A stretch of 64,000 nucleotides of DNA from Cryptomeria japonica (GCF_030272615.1 NC_081413.1:334218302-334282301); one strand, 5' to 3'. Positions 10,828-23,564 are shown, numbered from the stretch's first letter. Notes: generated from the letters alone by a model not told the origin. Numbers and translations: made by a program.

Positions 10828-12468
10828 TTAAGTCTCAATCATGTTAGAGGTATGAGAGGGTAAAGGATAATTGAAAATCTTAAGATTTTGATTAGGAGCA
10901 GCTACTGATTTGTTTCGCTTATCATTCACACCTGCCATAGATATAGTATTATTATCAATCAAGTCTTGAATCTTATATTTTAATGCAAAACATTTGTCAA
11001 TATCATGACCAGGTTGACGATGAAATTGACAAAAACAATTATTATCAAAGTTAGGTGAAGTTGCTTTAGAAAGATCAACTGGTTTTATTGGAGGAAGTTT
11101 GATAACATTTCTTTGTAACAACTGAGACATGATACTATACAAAGATTCATTCAAAGGAGTAAATTATTTATCTCTTTTGAAAAATTTAGAAATAGGAGGC
11201 ACACTTGTTGTAGAATTCACATTGTTGTTGTTTATGGTGTCATTGAATTTGATGAAGCATTTGTTTGGTTTGAAGTTCGCAAATGGTTGTTGAGCACTCT
11301 CACCCTTATCACTCGGAGCCATGGGAGTAGATTGCTCCATTTGACTCACAGTCAGTTGATAATTGTGAAGTGTTGCACACAACTACGGAAAGGAAGTAAA
11401 CTCAGAAAAGAGAAGTTTTTCCCTAATGTCTTTTTGCAAATTAGAAATAAAAATTCTTTGAATATCATTATCAAGCATTGGAAAAGAGATTTGAGATCAC
11501 AAATTTTTGTATCTACCAATGAAATAAGACACTTTTTCTTTAACACCTTGTTTACAATGCATTAAATTAGTCAAAGTGATTTTAGGACCTATATTGTTTT
11601 GAAATTGTTGAATAAAATCAGTTGCTAATTGTTGAAAAGAATTAATAGAATAAGAAGGCAAAGAACAATACCATTGTAAAGCCTTATCTCTTAATGTTCT
11701 AGTAAACAATGTGGCAAGCAATCTTTGATCATGAGCAAAGTCAGTACACAAAGTTTGGAATGTTTTGACATATGTTAAAGGATCACCTTTTCCATTATAG
11801 AGTTGCAATTGAGGGACTTCAACATGTTTAGGAGGGACAAATCTAACAATATCAAGAGAAAGTGGGCTCGCAACATCAATTGTGAGCACACTAAACTTGG
11901 ATTGACTAATTGAAGCAATTTGTTGTTGCAATGAAGACACGGTTTGAGCAAGGTTATTAATGGTTGCTTCGGTTGAAGAATTAATGTTAGACATGTTTAA
12001 TTGAGAAGGTGGTGTGATTTTATTGAAAGAAGGCATTGATTGAGAATAAGGTGGTGGGACACTATGGTAATTAGGCATAGATGATGATTGGGTAGGAAAT
12101 GGGACATTAAAAGGAGGAGAAAAATGATTGGATGAATTTCCCCCTTATGTCACATTGATTGGTTGAGAGACAATAGGAATACTCATTGAAGGCATAGATA
12201 AAGATGAAGGATTGAATGAAGAAGAGGGATTTCCCCCATGACTAATGGTTGTAGGTATGACATTTTGAGTTGAAGTAGCCATGATGTTTGAAGTGAAAGT
12301 AGGAATACTAGCCATAGAAGTGGTCAAAGTGATGGAATGAATGGTTTGTGTAGGAGGTTGTGAATAACCTAAGTTCTCAGCACAACTCTTTATAGGGATA
12401 ACATTAGAATCAACAATGTGAGAAATACCACACAATATATCAATTCCATTCTTATCACTTTGAAGCAT
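10828..12468 (-). pseudogene. Element 1 gag (capsid domain and zinc knuckle)
   Basis: From right to left the minus strand encodes a Ser/Thr-rich N-terminal segment (12468-12145), then at 12078-11497 a capsid-type retrotransposon gag domain (YNGKGDPLTYVKTFQ, LRDKALQWYCSLP, INSFQQLATDFIQQF), and at about 11060-10990 a modified zinc knuckle CQFHRQPGHDIDKC (C-x2-H-x4-GH-x4-C), the form found in Tat-type gag. The protein would package element RNA. Frame breaks near 12100, 11497 and 11160 show decay, though long stretches are still open. No RT domain follows. Confidence 0.88.
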
Positions 12469-12789
12469 GTGTTCTAGACCTTCAATTAATGGAAGAGCTT
12501 CACTATTAGGATATTATTGGGACATCCATTGTTGGAAATTGTCAAATTGATTGTCCAATATTGAAAGTTGATCTATAGAAACTCTAGTTAAAGCTTCTTC
12601 TTCAGGATGGGAATTGTCAATTAGGTAGGTAGATTTATTATTAGGATGGGAAGAATTGGCAATATCCTCAATTTAGAAGTCACCCAAACTAGGCTCCATC
12701 TCTTCGGGAATTAAACCTTGGGAAGCCTTAATTCTAATGCTTCATCTAACGGAAATAGTATAGGTAGGACTAATAGTTGTAAAACTCAT

Positions 12790-13924
12790 GCATTAGAGGG
12801 AAAATTTAAAATTTGAATTTGAATTTTGAATTTTGGAAACAAAGTTTGCAAAATTCAAGAAAATGATGATTATACAATTTGAACTTTGTGGAAAGAAGAA
12901 ATGACACAATCTCTAAGAAATATTTATAATTAATAAAAAGAGATTGAAATTTAAAATTAGGGCCAATGGGATACCATTTAATTTCAAATTTAAAATTGAC
13001 ACAATTAAGATCTTAAAATTAAGTCAGATGATAATTAACCACTTAATTTTAAATGTTTCCTTGAAAGTTGCAATGTTGAAATTGGGAAGTGTTTTCAATT
13101 TAAAAGGGATCAAAATTTGACAAAATCGGCCAATTTTCTGGATTTAAACAATTAAATACAGTCATAATAGTCTCCCAAAATTTTGGGAAAAAAACCAGGG
13201 ACCGTGTGTAAGTTATATACGGTCCTCCCAACTTTTTCAGAAATTTTCAAGGATGAAAGCTACAATGATTTGAGAGCTAACCCCAAAAAAATGATAGATT
13301 TTATGATCTCTAGATAGGTGAAATTAAGGTTTGAATGTCGAAATAGGACCCTATTAGGGTTTTGAAAAAGAAAAGAAATTGAATTGCAATTTTGAAAAAG
13401 ATCAAACCTAATGGATAGGGCCACCTTAAATAATATTTAGAAAGCTGAAATTGGTTGAAATTTATTGAAATTTGCACAAAATCCAATTAAATTTGAAAAT
13501 TAGGGTTTTAGGACCTAACCACTGAATTTTGAAATTTTGAATTTTGGGAAAAGGAGGGAAATTGAAACTTTGAATTTTAGGCAAGAAGAAAAGTCTGAAA
13601 ATAGTCACAAATCTAAGAATTAAATGTAAATACAATTTTTGCACAAGCTCAAGTTGATGTTTGAAAATTAGGGTTTTGACAATTAACCACTTAATTTTGT
13701 AAATTTGATTTGCAAATTGAACAAGACAATGAAAGAATTAAATTTGACAAGCAATGTAATTTTCAGATCTAAGACAATAGATAGCAATTTTTCCAAAATA
13801 CAAGTTCAATTTCAATTTTAGCAACTAGGGTTTTGAACAAATTAACCACTAAGTTTGTGTAAATTGCAAGAAAATTTAACTTGTAAATGAAAAGTATGCT
13901 ATAATTTTCAATGTAAAGAATGTA
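12790..13924 (-). repeat. Leader of element 1 with diverged repeats
   Basis: Non-coding, AT-rich. A motif like TAGGGTTTT(N)ACCACT(T/G)AATTTT recurs at about 13501, 13669 and 13826 (spacings 168 and 157 bp), showing a degenerate tandem repeat. A hairpin at 13199-13225 has the same design as one in the LTRs. Confidence 0.6.
13199..13225. other. Hairpin in the leader of element 1
   Basis: Arms GGACCGT and ACGGTCC pair perfectly around a short loop. The same hairpin design (GGACC(G/A)TGTG paired with CACACGGTCC) is in the right LTR at 14322-14348, and an eroded form is in the left LTR at 7720-7747. Confidence 0.7.
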
Positions 13925-13925
13925 A

Positions 13926-13941
13926 GACGTCGGGTTCACCA
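13926..13941 (-). other. Primer-binding site of element 1
   Basis: On the minus strand TGGTGAACCCGACGTC begins three bases after the 5' LTR end ATTACA. It starts with TGG, as required to pair with a tRNA CCA end. It is not the initiator-Met type; the tRNA is not identified. Confidence 0.8.
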
Positions 13942-13944
13942 AAA

Positions 13945-15145
13945 TGTAATATGGTGAAAAATGATGAGGGGAGATCAAGTGGAAATCTTTACTCCCCTCA
14001 AAAGAGGGATGAAAGTTTCACAAAGGAGCCCCTTCAATTTTTCACACATTACATTCAAAAGAGGGGTTGAATTCACTAGATCCAATCCCCAATGGTAAGA
14101 GATTGAATACTAAGTGAATTGCAATGAATTTGGAAAGTATTAGGAAAGTAAATTAACCTTTTGTAATAGATTAGTTGAATTAAGCAAATTGAGACTAAGT
14201 GCAGAAATGACAAAGAAACTATTATATCTTGAGATAGAGATGCAGGATGAATTTGTGCACCTGGAATTAGCAGTAGAATGTCAAAACAAAGCTTCCCTGT
14301 AAATCTGAGCAAAAGTTACAAGGACCATGTGTAAGTTGCACACGGTCCTCCAAACAATCTGCGCACCGAAAAGGGTTTTTTCATCTTTGAAAATGAAGCC
14401 TAAACCTGCAATTATAGTCATGCACCTATAACCTACACACAAAAAAGAGAGGCAAATGTTATTGGGATTGGGGGTTTTCCTTCAGGTCAAACCCTGTTTT
14501 GGAATTAACCAAGTGATTGTTAAATGTTGCAAGTAAATGAAAGGAAATGTCTAAAGTAAATCCACCTCAAGGAGGGGATGTAATTGAAAGGTTGATACCT
14601 TTGTAGATGAATTTGCTTGAATGGATATGTAAAATAGGATGTCTTGAATGTTGAAAGAAATATCCTCTTCAATGGTTGAATCCTTGTCTTGAATGCAACA
14701 CCTAGCCTTGAAAGGACATTTTAAATTCTCAATGCTTGAATGAATTCTTGAATTCTTATTTTTGCTTATGATCAAATTTGCTTATCATCGACCTCTCCAA
14801 ATAGGAGGGGAAGTGCTCCTTGTATGCTTGCCAATTAGGGGTATTTAGGTATTTTCCCGTCTTAGTTCGACATAGAGAAATTTTCCCTTCTTCACAATTG
14901 ACAAGCCCAATGCAAGGGGAGACCAAAGGGGGGCCAAAATAGGGCTAGGACAAGGGTGCCACACCCATGTCCTACCCTGATTTAGGACAGGCAGCAGCAA
15001 AAGACAGTGTAGAATGATGGAAAATGCAAGTTATTGATGACATGATCATGTTTCAAGTTTCCGATCAGGCTTAGGGATTCGTTCGCTAATGCAAAGACCC
15101 AAATGTGGTCAAAAATTGCAAGGGTCACAATTTTATAACGCTATA
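13945..15145 (-). repeat. 5' LTR of element 1
   Basis: TGTAATATGG...CGCTATA in + coordinates, 1201 bp, colinear with 7342-8544. In element sense its first bases read TATAGCG, against TGTAGCG in the other copy, a single change at the terminus. Confidence 0.94.
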
Positions 15146-15150
15146 GGTGG
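15146..15150. repeat. Target-site duplication (right) of element 1
   Basis: GGTGG, identical to 7337-7341. Confidence 0.95.
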
Positions 15151-17747
15151 ATCTTGCCTATGAAGTCGAGTCTCCACTAGGAGAAGGGCTAAGCCAATGA
15201 GAGGGGTTGGAGCTTCTATGGTGGTACATAAATTTAATCACCATGGATCTGACATTGAAGACACTTCTTCATAAATTTGTATGCTTCTTGTTCAATGGTG
15301 TGTCAATAATAGCGAGTTCTTAAGAGTTTTTTGGATAAGCTTGGATCACTAGAATGGGCTCCACATATACCATCATGTACCTTGTGTAAAGTCATTTTAG
15401 TCTCATTAGTGTCAATATATCTAAGAAGTGTATTGTCTAGCTTCATCGGTAGAGGGTTTCACTGATGATAATATATTGAGAGGCTTGATGTCAAAATGTT
15501 TGGCATTAGTTGTTTGATAGGTTAGGAGGGATATTTTGGTCAAGAATGTATTCATATATGTTATGGCACCAGGGAGAGGTGGGACCAACTATTTCACATA
15601 CAAATTCATATGGAGGAACATTGAAAGTGAGGATCATAAGCTACTCCACCAATAATTTTCACTGTGGCTCATTGCCAGGTATGTCAATAAGAGATCTTAT
15701 TGTTTCTATGGAATGTGTTGCTTTATTTTGCACTCTTGGTATTTGCTTGAAGATAATATCATCAAAGTACTTTTTAAGATCATCTAACTTCCTATTGTAT
15801 GGATTGAGCTTGTCATCCTTGGTCACATAATCATTGTTAACTTGTTTAATGATTAGTTGAGAATCACCATAGGTATGAAAGTATTTAATTTCCCATTTGA
15901 TAGTTGTTTTAAGGCCAGTGATGAGGGCCTCATATTTTGCAATGTTATTGGTGTAGGGAAATCTTAATTTTTAGGCTTTATGGATTGCATCCCCTTTAGG
16001 TGTGAGAAAAAGAACTCCTTTTTACGAACCATGTTGTGTGTAGGATCTATCAAAATATAGCTTCCAATCATTGGATGTCATTACTACAAAGATTTCTTCA
16101 TATGAAAAATCAAATACCAAGGCATGATCTACTGTGGTAGGAGCTTCTGTGAGTTGGTCGGCTATGACTTGACCTTTTATAGCCTTGCAGTCAATTGTGT
16201 ATTTGATGTCAAACTCACTTAGAATCATCACCCATTTAGCTAACCTTTATATTTCCTTGTTTAGAAGATATTTTAAAGGATCTCTTTTTGCAATTATCTT
16301 TGTCTTGTGATTCAACATGTAATGTCTTAGTTTATGGGCAACAAACACAACAACCAAACAACTCTATCAATGGAAGTATAGTTAATCTTGTATCCCACTA
16401 ATGTGTGGCTAATGTAATAGATATGTTTTCTTGTCCTTCATCATCATGTTATACTAGGAGGGCTCCTAGTGCTATAGTCATAGCTAATATGTATAAGATT
16501 AGTGATCTTCCTCAAACTGGTGGCATCAATACTAGTGGTGAAAGAAAATACTCCTTGATTTGTTCAAAGGCATGTTGATAATGTTTTTTCCATTTGAATG
16601 GTACACCCTTACAAAGAAGATACTAAAACAGCTAGCACTTGTTTGCGAGTTGAGATATGAATTGATGGATAGCTTGCAGTTTACCTTGGAGACTTCAAAG
16701 TTGTGTTAGGTTTGCAGGTGGAGGCATATCAACGATTGCTTTTACTGTGGTACGGTCAACCTCAATTCCTCATCAAGAGACAATGAATCCTAGGAGCTTG
16801 CTTAAGGTGACTCCAAAGACACACTTTTGGGATTAAGCCTCACTTTGTATTGTTCTATCTTGTCAAAGATTACAGCTAGAACATCTAGTCGATTGCCTCT
16901 AGAAACTGATTTTGCTAAAAGGTTATCCTCATAGTCCTCCATTAATGTATGCATCTTATTATAGAATATTGTATCCATAAGTCTCTGATAAGTGGTTCCA
17001 ATGTTCTTGAGGCCAAAGGGCATGACATTCCAACAGTATGTTTCCCAAGACCTTGTGAAAGAAGGTTTATGTTGATCTTTAGGTGATATTTGTATTTGAT
17101 TATAACTAGAAAATTCATCCATTAAATGTAGCATTTCATATCCTGATGTAAGGTCGACTATCATATCAATGTTGGGTAGTGGGAAATCATCTATTGGACA
17201 AGCTTTATTTAGATCCCTTAAGTCTGTACATATTTTGATATCTTCATTAGGTTTAATGATAGGTACCAAAATGGATATCCATTCAACATAATCAATCGGC
17301 CAGATGAAAATGGCATTTGAGAGCTTCTTTTATTCTAATTTTACCAACAAGGTGATCTATGGGTGCATTTCCTAAGCTTTTTCTTAACTGGGTTGGTACT
17401 TGTTTCTAAGGATAGATGATGGAGGACTAGTTCAATATCTAGCCCTAGCATGTTTGCATAGGACCAAGCAAAATAGATTTTCCTTTGTGTGAAAAACTCA
17501 GTGAAGTTTATTCTCTCTATCTCTATAAGCGACAAACCAAAGTGCACTACCTTAGGACCTTTTGTTGTCCTGATGTTTTGTTGCTATGGCTTTCTACTAG
17601 GAGTGGAGAATTTTCTTGACTCATAGGGAGAATGACCAACCTTCCATCTTCGAGCATCTTAGAGAGGTTTTCATGCACAGATTCATCCTTTACTTTTACT
17701 TTTTTGTGGTCAGAAGGTGACTTACGGTTTTCACCTAAAGACCTCAT
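15151..17747 (-). pseudogene. Element 2 reverse transcriptase, RNase H and N-terminal integrase
   Basis: Minus strand, right to left: a pre-RT segment (17747-17341), then RT from about 17350 (PNEDIKICTDLRDLNKACP, DDFPLPNIDMIVD, WNVMPFGLKN). The catalytic box reads YEDNLLAKS where Tat elements have YVDDLLVKS, so the second Asp is lost. RNase H-like sequence includes SEFDIKYTID, GQVIADQL and WKLYFDRS near 16230-16030, then the integrase zinc region (CLQCQIHG-like) and WRLDFIG at the edge, interrupted by element 1. Many stops and frame changes lie between 16800 and 15440. Order and motifs fix the family; the copy is inactive. Confidence 0.87.
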
Positions 17748-17775
17748 GTTTTAATCGTCTTCGAAATAGGACATA

Positions 17776-18733
17776 GGGTTAAAGCACAAAGCTATGTCAC
17801 ATTTCAGGCCAACTTATCAACACAAGTAAATTTAAGTAATTCTAACTAAAAATTAATTTTAGTCAAACATATGGTCTATAGAGATTCATTATAGCTATCT
17901 TATATATGGGCCAGAACTTTTCAAATTGGAATTGTCTACTAAATGTGTATTTTATATCACTTTGGGTCTAATTACCAATTTTATTTTTTTTGAAAACTTG
18001 ATGTTTCAACAACTCCTGCTCTTATAAATTAAAAAAATTTTGAAATGTAAAATACCCTTTTATAGATCTATGAGTGAATTTTCTAAAATATATATCTTTT
18101 AATATTTTAATTAGTTAATATATTTTATTATTTATTTTTATTGAAATTAGGTCATCAACACTAAAATATAAGATAGATTATCTTGTAAAGGAAAAATACT
18201 AAAATTTATCTAAATTTTTTGAAAAAAACAAATGCACTAGAGAAAAGAGTCTATGTCAAGATGATATAATTCTTTTCCAATTTGGATAAATAATTAAGAA
18301 AAAAGGTGATGCCAAATGGAAAGAGTTATATTTCAATACATGCAACTTTTCAATTTTATTGAAATATATATATTGTAGTTAAAAAAATATTTTTCCACTA
18401 AAGTTTCAAGTTATCAATATACACAAAAAAATTGAAGAAAAAAGGTCAAATTTACTATATAAAGTGCGACGCCTCGTGTAACTTCAATTTCAACATTTTA
18501 TCAGCAACTAAATTATAGTGTTTACTTTATAAGAAAGTATATTCAAATAATTTTTTTAATTTATTAAAAAATTACAAACATAAAATACAAAAACAAAATA
18601 TACATTTTATTTGTTTACATCATTTCAAAATTCAAAACATATATTTCACTTTCTATTGATTTAATTTAAAAAGTTGAATCAGCATTGGTCACTCCCTTTA
18701 TAGAAGTGTGACACAGCTTTGTGCTCTTACCCC
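17776..18733. mobile_element. Terminal-inverted-repeat DNA transposon-like insertion
   Basis: The left end GGGTTAAAGCACAAAGCTAT (17776 on) and the reverse complement of the right end, GGGGTAAGAGCACAAAGCTG (18733 back), match over about 30 positions with few differences. The 0.96-kb interior is AT-rich and non-coding, and it lies between coding parts of element 2. No clear target duplication was found; TA flanks both ends (with one extra base at the right), so the superfamily is not assigned. Likely a non-autonomous element. Confidence 0.68.
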
Positions 18734-19703
18734 GTAGCATCGGGATCCATGGTAAAACCAGCCTTATGATCACTTGATAGTATATCCTCTCAAAGTTCTA
18801 GAACTCAGCAATAGCTTCATTATTCTCAAACATCTCTAAACTCGGTGGTCCATGTTGGTCCCAAGCAATAAGCTCATGAAAGACTAAGAAAATATTGTCA
18901 TTCGTATTTACAAAGTTTATAGAAGTAGCACTCAAGGTTAAAACAAAGGTGTCATTGGGATCCAAATTTTTTGGATCCATGCTTGCCCATTTGGGAAAGG
19001 TGGATCACCAGGGTCTCTAAGGATTCAATCTATGGCAAAGGTACTGGAGGTTTTGGATGTATCTCATTCATATTCATAGGAGTCTGTTTCATAAAACTCA
19101 TCAGATGTCTTAATGTCATCAAAAACATCAGCATCTTTGGTTGAAGGAAACTTAGTACTTGGAGTTCCCAATTTCAATGGTTCAAAACCAAGTCCTTTGT
19201 TCTTCAACAAGTTTGGTGGCTGAATGGGTTCCTTGATTCATTTTTTTTGGGCCCCTAGGCCACTATAGCCATCATATCCTTTCTTTTTCATAATAAGGAA
19301 GCCATTGTCATACTGTTCTACAGGTAATTTCATTGGTACAAATTCTTCCTCTTCTTTGTAAAGCTAGGTGGAGATGTCCTCCTCTGTGTCTTTTGTGTTA
19401 AGTTGTCCCCATTTAGTAAACATGGTCAGTGGATAGTACTAGACGATAACCTTTTTCTCTTTTTTTATGGACATGGTTTACCATAATATTTTGGTGCTAA
19501 TTGTAACTAGCCAATGTAGAAAACCTCTTTGATGTGGTACTCACCACAATCTTTGTCTTGGATTTTAATCAAGACCTTGGAATTAGATGCAGATTGCGTG
19601 GTTGATTTGGTTAATGATGAACGGTCAACGTAAAAGGGTTTGGATGATGAAGCAACTTGATTTATGGGCACTTGGTGTTCATGGGTTCCTATAAAATATT
19701 GTA
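18734..19703 (-). pseudogene. Element 2 polyprotein region between protease and RT
   Basis: Minus-strand fragments are open for short stretches (for example 18980-18798, Asp/Asn-rich). This spacer is expected in Tat-like elements and has no enzymatic domain that I recognise. Stops and frame changes are frequent. Confidence 0.5.
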
Positions 19704-20147
19704 TTATTGAAAGGGATTTGGATCACCTAGTTTAGTGATGTCAATGCCATTGTAGGGAAATTTGATGCATTGGTAATATGTCAATGGTACGACTTTCATG
19801 GAATGGATCCATGGTTGACTAAGGAGAAGGTTGTATCCAAGATCAGGGACTAAAGTGTGGCATAAAGTATCTTTCTTGACAAGACCAATCCTGATAGGAA
19901 GTTGGTTGACTCCTTTGGAAGGGCATCTTGCATCATCATATGCTTTTATCACTATTGTTTTTGAAGCATCTATACGTTCCTTGGAGAATCTTAACATTTT
20001 GACAAGATTCAATGTACATATTTTAAGGTCCGCTCCTCCATCTATCAAGACTCGTTTGATTTTACATTTATGGATAAATACCTCAAGATAAAGGGGATCA
20101 TTTTGATTTGGTTTATGGAAAGGTGTCTCAATCTGTAAATGTAACAT
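19704..20147 (-). pseudogene. Element 2 aspartic protease
   Basis: A continuous 147-residue minus-strand frame. It contains KCKIKRVLIDGGADLKICT, where the catalytic D-S/T-G has become DGGA, then VIKAYDD, LPIRIG and PDLGYNLLLSQPWIHSMKVVP, and QCIKFPYNGID, the usual end of this domain in plant gypsy polyproteins. It would cleave gag-pol. Length fits the family. The loss of Ser/Thr in the catalytic triplet may be damage or a tolerated variant. The copia-like insertion begins about 310 bp to the right. Confidence 0.87.
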
Positions 20148-20453
20148 AGTTTTTGGTGGTGAGATGTCCTATCATGGTTTGAAATTGATTTATGTTTATG
20201 TTAGATGGGACCGAAGACTCTTGGAGAGCTTTATCAAGCATTGTGTTACGTTAAGGAGATAAGAACAAGAGCTCGAGAATGAACATTCAAGTGGGTTTTG
20301 CCTAGGTGTTCTAAGAGATTGTATTGTTGGAGGGTTGTAGCCTTGAAGTAACCCCTTGCAAGGTCACTTTAGAATGACGAGTTGTGATAGTGATATTTGG
20401 ATTCTTGTTCCTTACAATAATGGTGGATATGTGATTGTCAAGCTGTCAGATGT

Positions 20454-20458
20454 GTTTG
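20454..20458. repeat. Target-site duplication (left) of the copia-like element
   Basis: GTTTG, repeated exactly at 26356-26360. Confidence 0.95.
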
Positions 20459-20978
20459 TGTTAGAACATAATGTTATTAGGGATCACATCCTTATAACAT
20501 TTATATATAATGTTCTATTATAAGGTTATAAAACCTTATATATTATATGCTTTATAAGCATATCCCATTTGAAATAATTATAATCTAATAACTATTAGAT
20601 TATTAATTATTTATGATTGGGGGTTATTGAAAAGGTGTGACTAGTGAAGTCACCCTTCCTCCTATATTTAAGGAGGTTCTCTCTCATTTGAGAGGTGTGT
20701 GAATTTGGAGCTTTATGGTGAGTTGTATCACTATGCATATGAGGTATTATTGGCCATGTGGAAGTATTGGAGGAGTGTCCCCAGGTTCATGTCTATTTTA
20801 TGATAGACTATATTTGTAAGTGTTTTAATTAAATGATGCTTTATGGGGTTTTTTACCCGAAAGGGTTTTCCCCATGTATATCTTGTGTAATGTGTACATT
20901 TATGCATGTATGATTCTCATTTCATTTATTTTATATCTTGTTTATAATGATTAGTATCCTAAGATCCTAATTTATACA
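20459..20978 (+). repeat. 5' LTR of the copia-like element
   Basis: 520 bp, colinear with 25845-26355 except for an extra AATAATTATA. It contains a perfect inverted repeat, TATAAGGTT with AACCTTATA, at 20519-20540, and a TATA-like CTATATTTAAG at 20662-20672. Confidence 0.94.
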
Positions 20979-20990
20979 TGGTATCAGAGC
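20979..20990 (+). other. Primer-binding site (initiator Met tRNA type)
   Basis: TGGTATCAGAGC directly follows the 5' LTR. This is the usual Ty1/copia primer site in plants. Confidence 0.93.
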
Positions 20991-23564
20991 AGGTTAGGCT
21001 ATACTAATCATTTTTACAGGTTATACTAGAATATATAAAGGACTTTGTGAGAAACCTCCTTATGCTCAATCAACACATATGCAAGGTCATTTTTTGTAAT
21101 TTATCTAATATTCTTTTTCTTGAATTTTAAAATCATTTCATGAAAGTCAAGTTAGGAGATTCTATCAATTTTTTTTACAAAAGTTATATCTTGAAAAAAA
21201 AATCATATTTTCTCTTAAATATTCATGTAGTATAAGATTATGCTTACCAACCATCTAACTATTAAGTGACATAAAAATATTAATAGCTTGTGAATCCTAA
21301 AATCTACAAAAGATAACACACCTATTATTAATAATCATATTATTTAACCAAAACCTACTTTTAGAAGAGCCATGCATTATATAGACACGTGATATTTTGA
21401 TTTTTTTAAATAATTTTTTGTATATGTCTAAAATTACAAAAATAATTATAGATTTTAATTTTTTATTAATAATTTATATCCATATATCATTTTAAGTGCC
21501 TCATATTACTTCACTAAGGGCGACATGTAAACATGTTTGTACTTATCCTCACCATATATCAATCACCAATCACCTCTTTTTCGACTAAGTGTTATTTTAA
21601 AATGGTTGTGACCTTCCACATCTTTGACCAAACACTGTTTTAAATGATCATGTTCTACTCTTAAAGGACATATCGTTTAGTAGCGACTTCCTTATAAATT
21701 TATGGAATGGTAAAAAGGTCCACGTATGAGGTTTCACCCTTAGAATTTTTCCATGTATCTTGAAAATATGAAATAATTCTCAATTCTTTATGCTTCAAAG
21801 TTGTCCATACTCTTCTTCAAAACTCCCATGTGGTTGTGATGACAAAGGTCATGACATTTGGCTTTACACCTACAAATTGGATTTCCTTAAAGTTTTTTAA
21901 ATTAAACAAATCTATTCTATGAGTGGCATCTCTGAAACGTAACCTGCCCAAGCATCGAACCTTCATATTGCTAATTATGACAGTGCAGATGAATGGACTA
22001 AACAAATCAAATGGATTTTACAAGCATCTTACTCAGGGAGTCATATCTTCATTAAATCTCTCTTTCCCTAGAGGTAACCTAGCAATTATTGATCTTTTCT
22101 TGAGGAAGATCATTAAATTCACACGTTGAATATCATTTGTCAACGTTGTGGCCCCCTCTTCCAAATAAGTGTTTTCCTTGTTGACAGCCCGCATGCTTTG
22201 TCTTGACCAGTGCATAGATTGTCCATAGTAAGCCCAATTTCTTACAATTAAGCCTGGCTAAAGAGGAGCTATTAAAATTAATATATATTTCCATGAGTTC
22301 CACATTAATACAAGATCTTGTCGTCTTCACCATAATACTGCTTTACATTTACTTTTCACTTTGGACTCCCACACTTAATTATAAGGAAATTGTATTATTC
22401 TAGATAGCTTCATATTTTTTTATTGATTTGATTAGGGTTGAAGGTTGGCCAATATGTGAGCTCTGAATTCATGGAACAAGTCTATTTGTATAAAATTTAA
22501 ATATATTTTAATGGGTCTACTATACTTTCTTGATGGAAGATATTGGAATTCTAAATTCTTTTGTCCCAAATAATTTATGATATTGATATAATCATGTCTC
22601 TTTCAAAAAATATTGAAGATTGAAGTATTTGTATTCTTATAATCAAATGATTTTAATTCCTCTCAAATCCTTGACTTTAATGTCAATAAAATCTCATACA
22701 TCTTTAGAAAATACTCTTTTTGTTTTTCTCATATATCATACATATGAAGTTTCCTTTATGAAACAACTTGGACCCTAAAATGAAAAATATGATATTAGAG
22801 TTGTTTCCTAATTGATTCATGAAAAAGGTTCCAAGTTTAGGCAATTACCTTGCATGTGAATAATTTAATAGGAACTTCAGATAAGTATTCATGGCTAGGG
22901 ATTGACAAAAACTTGATATTAGATATTTTATATGTCATAGAAAAGAGAAGTCCATTCATGGTCAATACTAAAAGCTAGAAAGAATTCTCATTATTTTTCA
23001 TATTGAAATGGATAAATTTGTTGCCTAAAGAATGACAAGGTAAATCAAAAGGTAAGTTTTTTTTTAAGCTCTTACATATCCATACATAAAATGGAATTGC
23101 TTACAATCTTAAATCCTATCTTCAAGTGGACCTCCCAAACTACTTATATTGTTATGATCTATATTAGTGCATTGATTTGCATTACAAAAAGTCATATGTG
23201 AACTAGTAGGAATAAAGGGAAGGAACATCATGATTTATCTCAAATTTAATTTTTTATACGTATTTGATGGAGGATATGCCTTATGTTAACATTAGGTATA
23301 TTCTTTATTATAGTATGTTTGATAGGAAAATTTCTTGATATCAAACTATCACAATGATAAACAAGGTAATCATCTATCTATCTATAAATGTAGGGTAAAA
23401 TATTTATTTTATGAAATGTACAAGCTGGTAAATATGCATAAGTAAATTTAAAAATTTCTCATTAGCATCCTCTTTTTGGAGATCCAAGTGATTTGTTATT
23501 CTATTCTATATTTGATCCATTTTTTTCAATCATACTATTTATAATGGGTGACTATCGCCCTTAT

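Larger units (their letters stand above)
7342..15145 (-). mobile_element. Element 1: gag-protease-only LTR retrotransposon (TR-GAG-like)
   Basis: Two direct LTRs of about 1.2 kb flank 5.4 kb of internal DNA that encodes gag and protease on the minus strand but no reverse transcriptase, RNase H or integrase. A polypurine tract, a primer-binding site and a perfect GGTGG target duplication are all present. Such elements need enzymes from a related full-length element; a Tat-like element is the obvious kind of partner. The LTRs differ by scattered substitutions (about five in the first 190 bases), so the insertion is not recent. It lies inside the integrase of element 2. Confidence 0.93.
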
